This document shows, in pieces, positions 49,477 to 54,885 of a stretch of DNA of 54,885 nucleotides (position 1 is its first letter; each line of letters opens with the position of its first letter). This stretch comes from GCA-2708415 sp964351905. GTDB lineage: Bacteria > Pseudomonadota > Alphaproteobacteria > Micavibrionales > Micavibrionaceae. The notes under the pieces are model-generated. The model ran no database searches. It was given only the letters and a program-made list of their open reading frames with translations, and was not told where the DNA came from. The stretch is taken from positions 1-54,885 of the forward strand of contig CAYGPG010000011.1 in NCBI GenBank assembly GCA_964351905.1, read 5' to 3'. The translations under genes and the position numbers were made by a program.

Positions 49477-50094
49477 TCATATTAACAAGTATGGATTTTC
49501 TTTTTGTTTTTGGAACACCTTTAAAAATAAATCACTTTCGATATGACGTTGCAGCCAGCTATGTAAATTCTTATACGGTAGGCCATCAAACCACTCTCTA
49601 TCTACATTTGCGCATTGCCTAATAAATGGGAAAATACATATGTCCAACATAGATGTGTCATGACCATTTAAGTTTTTCTTTTTACTTAAGATGGTATCTA
49701 ATTTATTTAAGAAATTTTCTACTTGATCACGTGCAGTAGAACAATCCTCATCAGGAAAACGATTTGGGTATTTATATCGATCTAACGCCGCTTTGAAATA
49801 ACCGTCATTATCAGAAATAAGATTGTTCGAATCCTCACATTTAAAATCTAAAGGATCATCTTGATTTAAAGCCCAGTAAACAATATCCAAACTCTCATCA
49901 ATCACTTTTCCAGATAATAAATGTAAAACAGGTACAGTGCCTTTAGGCGATATAGCCAACATAGATTCTGGCTTATCTTTAAAATCTATATCATGAACCT
50001 CACATTGAATACCTGCAGCAACCAAGGCCATGCGCGCTCGCATTGCATAAGGACAGCGCCTATAGCTGTATAAAATATTTTTAGGTTCCGTCAT
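49477..50094 (-). CDS. Glutathione S-transferase family protein
   Basis: The protein has about 205 residues from ATG 50094, giving a clean thioredoxin-fold N-terminus: LYSYRRCPYAMRARMALVAAG. PKGTVPVLHL (cis-Pro) and ESLDIVYWAL follow, then a helical C-terminal domain. The CPYA motif makes it closer to the Grx2/omega type than to classical GST. The frame continues upstream to 50211 without support. It overlaps the end of the CHAP gene by 14 bases. Substrate is unknown; glutathione-dependent redox use fits with gor in the window. Confidence 0.85.
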   Translation of the reverse strand: MTEPKNILYSYRRCPYAMRARMALVAAGIQCEVHDIDFKDKPESMLAISPKGTVPVLHLLSGKVIDESLDIVYWALNQDDPLDFKCEDSNNLISDNDGYFKAALDRYKYPNRFPDEDCSTARDQVENFLNKLDTILSKKKNLNGHDTSMLDICIFPFIRQCANVDREWFDGLPYKNLHSWLQRHIESDLFLKVFQKQKENPYLLI

Positions 50095-50653
50095 AAGGCA
50101 TCGTTTTTTGTGGCACATATATAAATCCGTCTGCAGGATAAATACTACCAAAGCTTTGCGATGGATAATTCCAAAAGCGCAGTTGCGACCAATTATTTGC
50201 TGGTGATACATCTTTGACAGGCATGCGCGTATAAATAATGCAGCGTTCGTCTCTGGTTGCTCCCCAATTGCTGTGTTCGACCTCTATCGTGCGTTTATCA
50301 ACAACACGTTTTACCACTGCCAAATGACCGTACCGCAGCCTTGATGTCTTTGATAAAACGAGAATTGAACCCGCACGTGGTATATAGCCTTTAGGGTATC
50401 TTCCCTCCGCTTGATACCACCAAGTATGCGCATCACCAAAAATGGAAGCGCCGGTAATTTCACGCGCATGCGCGACACATTGCTTTATTTCATTAATTGC
50501 GTAGTAAGCGGGTTTCGTGCTAAATGTTCCATATTGTTGTCCTTGCTTACCAAAAACTAAAGGTTGGGAAACAGGAGCCGCTTTCTGTGATCCACAAGAA
50601 ATCAAGAATAAGGAAAGCATTAAAAGGAGGTATGTTTTTTTCATAGGAAACAT
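50081..50653 (-). CDS. CHAP-domain lipoprotein amidase/endopeptidase
   Basis: From ATG 50653 (or 50644) the protein has about 190 residues with a lipoprotein signal (LLMLSLFLISC). A CHAP domain follows with catalytic Cys in IKQCVAHAREITG, His in LRYGHLAVVKRV and the Asn/Glu segment VEHSNWG. CHAP enzymes cut peptidoglycan or glutathionylspermidine. Being lipid-anchored, this one probably acts on the cell's own wall. Longer starts would run into the tRNA-Ile gene and are rejected. It is the second putative wall hydrolase in the window besides the M23 protein. Confidence 0.85.
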   Translation of the reverse strand: MFPMKKTYLLLMLSLFLISCGSQKAAPVSQPLVFGKQGQQYGTFSTKPAYYAINEIKQCVAHAREITGASIFGDAHTWWYQAEGRYPKGYIPRAGSILVLSKTSRLRYGHLAVVKRVVDKRTIEVEHSNWGATRDERCIIYTRMPVKDVSPANNWSQLRFWNYPSQSFGSIYPADGFIYVPQKTMPYDGT

Positions 50654-50664
50654 AGAAGAATGGA

Positions 50665-50741
50665 TGGTGGGCCTGGCCGGATTTGAACCAGCGACCAATC
50701 CGTTATGAGCGGACTGCTCTAACCAACTGAGCTACAGGCCC
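50665..50741 (-). tRNA. tRNA-Ile2 (anticodon CAT, lysidine-modified)
   Basis: The minus strand holds a 77-base cloverleaf: acceptor GGGCCTG/CAGGCCC with encoded CCA, anticodon stem GTCCG/CGGAT around CTCATAA, and T arm GCTGG-TTCAAAT-CCGGC. The anticodon is CAT. The TTGGTCGCTGG part after the anticodon arm is like E. coli tRNA-Ile2 rather than elongator Met, so reading of AUA after lysidine modification by TilS is expected. Elongator tRNA-Met remains possible. Confidence 0.85.
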
Positions 50742-50751
50742 TTTTAATTAC

Positions 50752-50797
50752 GTACTTAATGCCAAAAACGCTTATAAAAGTCCATTGAATTAAGTAC
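50752..50797. repeat. 9-bp inverted repeat between tRNA-Ile and the ligase gene
   Basis: GTACTTAAT (50752-50760) and ATTAAGTAC (50789-50797) are perfectly complementary with 28 bases between. The second arm covers the stop codon of the O-antigen-ligase-like gene. It lacks a T run for a standard terminator, and its role is unclear. Confidence 0.4.
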
Positions 50798-52007
50798 TTG
50801 ATGATAGTTTTTTACATTTTACAGATATAATTATGAGCGAGCTCAACATAAAAGCAAGGGAAACCCACCAGCTTTGCCACATTCCATGCGACACGAGGCT
50901 CACTAACAAGAACCCCAACAACATTGTTAATGCTGTTTTTTGTTCTTTTCCAACCATATGACGAAAAATAAAAGAAATAAACACGCCCAGAACTGCTAAA
51001 GCCAATAAAATACCCAGCACCCCAAATTCAATCCATATCTGCAGAATATAACTATGAGGATGCATAACAGCAGTATTCGCAAAATATCGTGCTTGAGTAT
51101 CAAAGTCATTGTAAGTTTTTGTGAATTCTAATCCATGCCCCCACAGCGGAGATTCATAGACTTTACGACTAATATAATCCCAAATTTCCATCCGAGGACC
51201 TGCACAGGCTTGCCTTAACAAATCAATTTTATCAATGAAAGCGGGCATGTCGTTATAAAGATATGGGACGATAAATGGTTTGCTTAAAGATGCCAATGCA
51301 ATGGCAAACACGACAAATATCCATGCCCATTTATATTTAAAAGGAAAAACAACATAAAATAAAATAGCAAAAACATAAGCAAGTTGTGCCGATTGGCTTG
51401 ATGTTACTATTAACATCGGCAGCAACAATATTAATGCTGAATAATGAGCAATTCTTTTATGTTCAATCAAGAAAAATGCCGTTAATGCAAACAGCGTAAT
51501 TGTCACAGCACTGCGGTTAAATACAGTGATAACATAAGGCGATTTATCTGAACTTTGACGTAAAAAGCTATATAAAACACCCCCAGAAAGTATCTCAATA
51601 AAAACAAGAAGAGATGAGAAAGCACAAATCAGCAAAAGCCAATTTATTAGTTTTTGAAAATCCTTATAAACTAATTTTTTTGATAATATTAAAAGTAACG
51701 CACCACCCAAAAATAACAGCAGCAATTTGTTTAATCGGTCATAAGCGTCATCATGTTGAGCAATCAAAAAAGTATGTGTCGAGATAAAAAGAAAAAACCC
51801 GATTAAAATGAAAAGAGGATAACGAAAGTTCTTGATATCTTCTTTAAGGTTCTTTTTTTTTACGGTGAAAGCAGCAAAGAATACCGTAAGTAAAGGTAAG
51901 TAAGTTAGCGCTCTTGGAACTTCTACGACCAACAAGGGTGCCAACAAAAATGGCATGAATGCCAAAAACATAAATATTTGGTTTTTGTTTTCTGAAGTTA
52001 TCTTCAT
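50790..52007 (-). CDS. O-antigen ligase/polymerase-like membrane protein
   Basis: The 405-residue protein has about ten to twelve membrane helices and the Wzy_C/WaaL-type large periplasmic loop (about residues 255-320). That loop includes GPRMEIWDYI, SPLWGHGLEF and HPHSYILQIWIEFGVLG, the last being the hallmark of the family. It could join O-antigen to lipid A core, polymerise a glycan, or glycosylate pilin; related proteins do each. It starts 10 bases after the rpoD stop, an unusual place for a glycan gene. No glycosyltransferase neighbours are in the window. Confidence 0.85.
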   Translation of the reverse strand: MKITSENKNQIFMFLAFMPFLLAPLLVVEVPRALTYLPLLTVFFAAFTVKKKNLKEDIKNFRYPLFILIGFFLFISTHTFLIAQHDDAYDRLNKLLLLFLGGALLLILSKKLVYKDFQKLINWLLLICAFSSLLVFIEILSGGVLYSFLRQSSDKSPYVITVFNRSAVTITLFALTAFFLIEHKRIAHYSALILLLPMLIVTSSQSAQLAYVFAILFYVVFPFKYKWAWIFVVFAIALASLSKPFIVPYLYNDMPAFIDKIDLLRQACAGPRMEIWDYISRKVYESPLWGHGLEFTKTYNDFDTQARYFANTAVMHPHSYILQIWIEFGVLGILLALAVLGVFISFIFRHMVGKEQKTALTMLLGFLLVSLVSHGMWQSWWVSLAFMLSSLIIISVKCKKLSSST

Positions 52008-52017
52008 AATATAAAAC

Positions 52018-54398
52018 TTAAGTATCTAAGAAACTTCTAAGTTTTCTAGAGCGGCTTGGGTGCTTCAACTTACGAAGCGCTTTTGCTTCAATCTGACGGA
52101 TACGTTCACGTGTCACATTAAATTGTTGCCCCACTTCTTCCAAAGTATGATCTGTATTCATTCCAATACCAAAACGCATACGCAGAACACGTTCTTCACG
52201 CGGTGTTAACGACGCAAGAACACGTGTTGTTGTTTCGCGAAGGTTCGAATGAATGGCACTTTCAACAGGTAAAATCGCATTTGTATCTTCGATGAAATCA
52301 CCCAATGATGAATCTTCTTCATCACCAATTGGTGTTTCAAGGGATACTGGCTCTTTCGCAATTTTAAGAACTTTACGGACTTTATCAAGTGGCATGTGAA
52401 GACGCTCTGCTAACTCTTCTGGTGTTGGCTCACGGCCAATTTCATGCATCATCTGACGTGATGTTCTCACAAGTTTATTGATTGTTTCAATCATGTGAAC
52501 AGGAATACGAATAGTCCGCGCCTGATCCGCGATAGAACGCGTAATTGCTTGGCGAATCCACCATGTTGCATAGGTCGAGAATTTATAACCACGGCGATAT
52601 TCAAACTTATCAACCGCCTTCATCAAACCGATGTTCCCTTCTTGAATAAGATCAAGGAATTGTAAACCACGGTTTGTATATTTCTTTGCAATCGAAATAA
52701 CCAAACGCAAGTTTGCTTCAACCATTTCTTTTTTCGCACGCGCTGCTTCTTTTTCACCACGTTGAACTGTTCCAACCACGCGACGGAATTCTTTCATTGG
52801 CAACGCGGCATCTTCAATAACAAGAGAGATTTGCTCACGAATGGCTACAATTTTGCTTTCGTTACGCTCAACAAATTTTTCCCATTTTGCATCAATTTTA
52901 CGCACTCGGTCTAACCATTCAGGGTCAAGCTCTGCGCCATAGTAATTATCAAGAAAAGACTCACGCTTTACTTTGCAATCGACGGCCAGGCGAAGAAGTT
53001 TCCCCTCCAGCATAACAAGCTCTTTATTAATTTTGTACAATGCACCAACAAGCTGTTCAATACGCGCATTATGAAGCGTCACTTCATCCATCAACTTAAC
53101 CATTTCGGTTTTCAATGCTTCGTATTTTTTATTAATAGCTGCTGTTGGCTCGTCACCGTTTTGAATAGCTTCGATACGTTCCCCTTGAACTTTGGAAATC
53201 TTTTTATAAGTCTTTTTAATGCGCTCAAAAATTTCAAAAACTTTTGGCTTTAGCTCTTCTTCCATCGCGGCGAGAGAGACGTTTTCTTCTTCTACCTCTT
53301 CATCGCCTGAATTGTCATCATCATCATCAGAACCATTTTGTTCTTTTTCTTCTTTGGCTTTTTCGGCTGCTTTTTCTTTGGCTTCGGCTTTTTTCTTTTC
53401 TTCTGCAATTTTTGCTTCAGATTTTGGCGCAGAATGATCTTCGCCTGGCCCACCACTATATGTGGCATCCAAGTCAATCACTTCACGTAAAAGAATGTCA
53501 CCTTTTTGAAGGGCTTCGTACCAAGCAATCAATGATTCAATAGCCAATGGGCTCTCGCAAATGCCGCCGATCATCATTTCACGACCCGCTTCTATGCGTT
53601 TCGCAATCGCAATCTCACCTTCACGGGATAGCAATTCAACTGTCCCCATTTCACGAAGGTACATACGAACCGGATCATCCGTACGACCCGTATCATCAGA
53701 GGCAATGTTACCGCCTGATTTGTATTTTTCTTCTTCCTCTTCATCCTCATCAGAATCATCGCCTTCGGTCATTTGGATACCTACGTCAGACAAGGTCGAC
53801 ATTGCATCTTCAATTTGCTCAGACGTAAATTCTTCCGCGGGCAGCATTTTATTTAAAGCATCATAGGTAACGTAGCCTTTTTCTTTACCTTGCTTAACTA
53901 GCTTTTTAACGATTTGCGCGAGAGTACCTTTAACAGTGCGTTTAGGCGTATCTTCTTCCTCATCATCTTCGTCTTCTGCCTTAGTCTTTTTCGTCGCAGA
54001 TTTCTTAGCGGCTATTTTCTTAGGCGCAGATTTTGCTGTTTTTTTCGCATCTACTTTGGCAGGTGTTTTCTTCACCGCAGTCTTCTTTGCTGCTGTTTTC
54101 TTTGCAGGTGCTTTTTTCGTTGCTGTTTTTTTTGTTGCTTGGGTCACGGTTTTCTTTGCTTTACTTTTTACTGGCTTTTTCGCCGTTGTCTTCTTTGCTG
54201 GCGCCTTTTTGGCTACAGATTTTTTCGCTGATTTCTTTACTGCCTTCTTAGNNNNNNNNNNGCAGCTGTCTTCTTTACGGGATTCGCTGTCTTTTTGGAA
54301 GGGCTTTTCTTCGCCGCTTTTTTCGCAGGCGCTTTTTTCGCCGCGGCTTTTTTTGCGGGCGTTTTCTTTGCTGTTGCTTTTTTCTTTTTTACGGCCAA
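52018..54398 (-). CDS. rpoD: RpoD, primary sigma factor, with long Lys/Ala-rich extension (interrupted by gap)
   Basis: The protein is the housekeeping sigma factor. Region 1.1 (GYVTYDALNKMLPAEEFT) and an acidic stretch precede region 1.2 (DPVRMYLREMGTVELLSREGE). A charged non-conserved region follows, then region 2 (RGLQFLDLIQEGNIGLMKAV, YATWWIRQAITRS), region 3 and region 4 (LEEVGQQFNVTRERIRQIEAK). The N-terminus is a long Lys/Ala/Pro/Thr repeat like a histone H1 tail. The frame stays open upstream of GTG 54147, up to the scaffold gap and again beyond it to a TTG at 54396-54398, with a stop just before. The two sides differ in phase across ten Ns, so the true gap length is unknown. Confidence 0.93.
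54252..54261. other. Assembly gap (ten Ns)
   Basis: Ten undetermined bases lie in the Lys/Ala-rich coding repeat of rpoD. The reading frames on the two sides need a gap length of 2 modulo 3, whereas ten is 1 modulo 3. Ten is therefore a placeholder and the repeat was probably collapsed during assembly. Confidence 0.95.
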
Positions 54399-54517
54399 AT
54401 TCTTTACTGCAATTCTTTAAATTTGCGCTTTAACACCCCACTATATGAACGGGATATATGTTTATACCTGATTCGCGCGGCGAAACCTAAAGGCTTTATC
54501 TGTTATTAGAATAAGTG

Positions 54518-54546
54518 GTTTTAGAGGGTTTTATATATTATTTCAA
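54518..54546 (-). promoter_or_regulatory. Possible rpoD promoter
   Basis: On the minus strand TTGAAA (54541-54546), 17 bases and TAAAAC (54518-54523) lie between dnaG and the proposed rpoD start. The -10 match is weak, and read-through from dnaG is an alternative. Confidence 0.3.
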
Positions 54547-54581
54547 GGGCTTGCATGACAAAGCTTTAAAGAAACTTTAGA

Positions 54582-54884
54582 TTATGCCTCTTTTAGCACT
54601 TTTAAAGCCTGATTCCAGCCTGCTTGCACATCTTCAAACTCACTTTGCGGTCGTGCAAATCGTGCATGAGTGTAAATAGATTCTGATAGTAAGCCTCTGA
54701 TTTCACTAGAAAAACCATCTTCAATAAGCTGGCGCTGCAAATCATGTGCATGAATATCATCACTTTCACATAAATGGCTTAATATCGCTTGGCGAAGCGC
54801 ATCTAACCGCGCTTCTGATAAATTTAACATCCCCAACTCCTCTTCCACGTAATGAAATAAACTTGGATGATTTAAAATTGAGGC
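54582..54884 (-). CDS. dnaG: DnaG, DNA primase (3' end only)
   Basis: The last 100 codons of a minus-strand gene run off the right edge, with the frame open to the end. The sequence begins ASILNHPSLFHYVEEELGML and continues with LSEARLDALRQAILSHL, the helicase-binding C-terminal domain of DnaG that contacts DnaB. Position directly upstream of rpoD supports the call, since dnaG-rpoD is a classic bacterial pair. The primase and zinc-binding domains are outside the window. Confidence 0.85.
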   Translation of the reverse strand, partial: ASILNHPSLFHYVEEELGMLNLSEARLDALRQAILSHLCESDDIHAHDLQRQLIEDGFSSEIRGLLSESIYTHARFARPQSEFEDVQAGWNQALKVLKEA

Positions 54885-54885
54885 C

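Noticed and set aside
50095..50211. N-terminal extension of the GST gene
   Set aside because: The extra 39 residues precede the thioredoxin-fold start and overlap the CHAP gene; ATG 50094 gives a standard N-terminus.
50654..50698. Longer start for the CHAP lipoprotein
   Set aside because: It would run into the tRNA-Ile gene and place residues before the lipoprotein signal.
53219..54433. Long plus-strand open frames opposite rpoD rich in Phe, Leu and Ser
   Set aside because: They are the antisense of the Lys/Ala/Glu-rich coding repeat of rpoD and have no signals or family features.

Overview
The window is a single AT-rich chromosomal stretch (roughly 40% GC by eye) with a scaffold gap of ten Ns near its right end. 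It fits a Gram-negative alphaproteobacterium. The supporting features are OlsB/OlsA ornithine-lipid synthesis, a DUF3126 protein, class II DAHP synthase, a waaA-lpxK-lauroyltransferase operon, a GltX with an HVGN motif, and dnaG followed by rpoD. A Micavibrio-like or other deep, small-genome lineage is possible, but I cannot prove it from the sequence. No transposase, prophage or CRISPR array was seen.

Layout. 1-4.2 kb: the leucine genes leuC (3' end), leuD and leuB, with an HD-GYP-type gene and a palindromic repeat between leuC and leuD, then nfeD and a slipin. 4.2-20.5 kb: a large minus-strand locus for an MSHA-type type IV pilus. In transcription order it encodes the MshEN ATPase, platform protein, a PilM/PilN-like fusion, PilO-like and PilP-like proteins, an ABC ATPase, a TPR protein, a prepilin-peptidase N-terminal domain, PilT, PilU, the secretin, an ABC-2 permease, a TPR-like anchored protein, a membrane AraC regulator and one pilin. 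20.7-25.4 kb: a plus-strand sugar operon (AGE isomerase/epimerase, HAD phosphatase, ROK kinase, mannose-6-phosphate-isomerase-like cupin, second ROK kinase), then tRNA-Arg(ACG). 25.7-30.3 kb: an OmpA-like protein, a membrane-fusion-like protein, a LMW phosphatase, olsB-olsA and a DUF3126 gene.

30.3-34.5 kb: the least explained part. Five secreted, cysteine-containing proteins, one a zinc M23 endopeptidase, share three different modules with each other in a mosaic way. 34.5-43.3 kb: tightly overlapping housekeeping genes (waaA, lpxK, lauroyltransferase, gor; then DAHP synthase, a lipoprotein hydrolase and nadE). 43.4-50.7 kb: a DUF4402 protein, gltX-trmJ, rpsD with a clear promoter and structured leader, DUF4197 and DUF1513 proteins, a GST, a CHAP lipoprotein and tRNA-Ile(CAT). 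50.8-54.9 kb: an O-antigen-ligase-like protein, rpoD with a long Lys/Ala-rich N-terminal extension interrupted by the gap, and the 3' end of dnaG.

How it fits together. Many genes serve the envelope: pilus assembly through the inner and outer membranes, lipid A/Kdo and ornithine lipids, peptidoglycan hydrolases (M23, CHAP) and lipoproteins. The candidates for a new system are the mosaic secreted block at 30.3-34.5 kb, and the pilus locus with its built-in ABC transporter, membrane AraC regulator and protease-less prepilin methylase. No stretch longer than about 300 bases lacks a gene; the longest spacers (about 20.52-20.72, 46.11-46.36 and 46.97-47.25 kb) hold the repeats, terminator, promoters and leader listed below.
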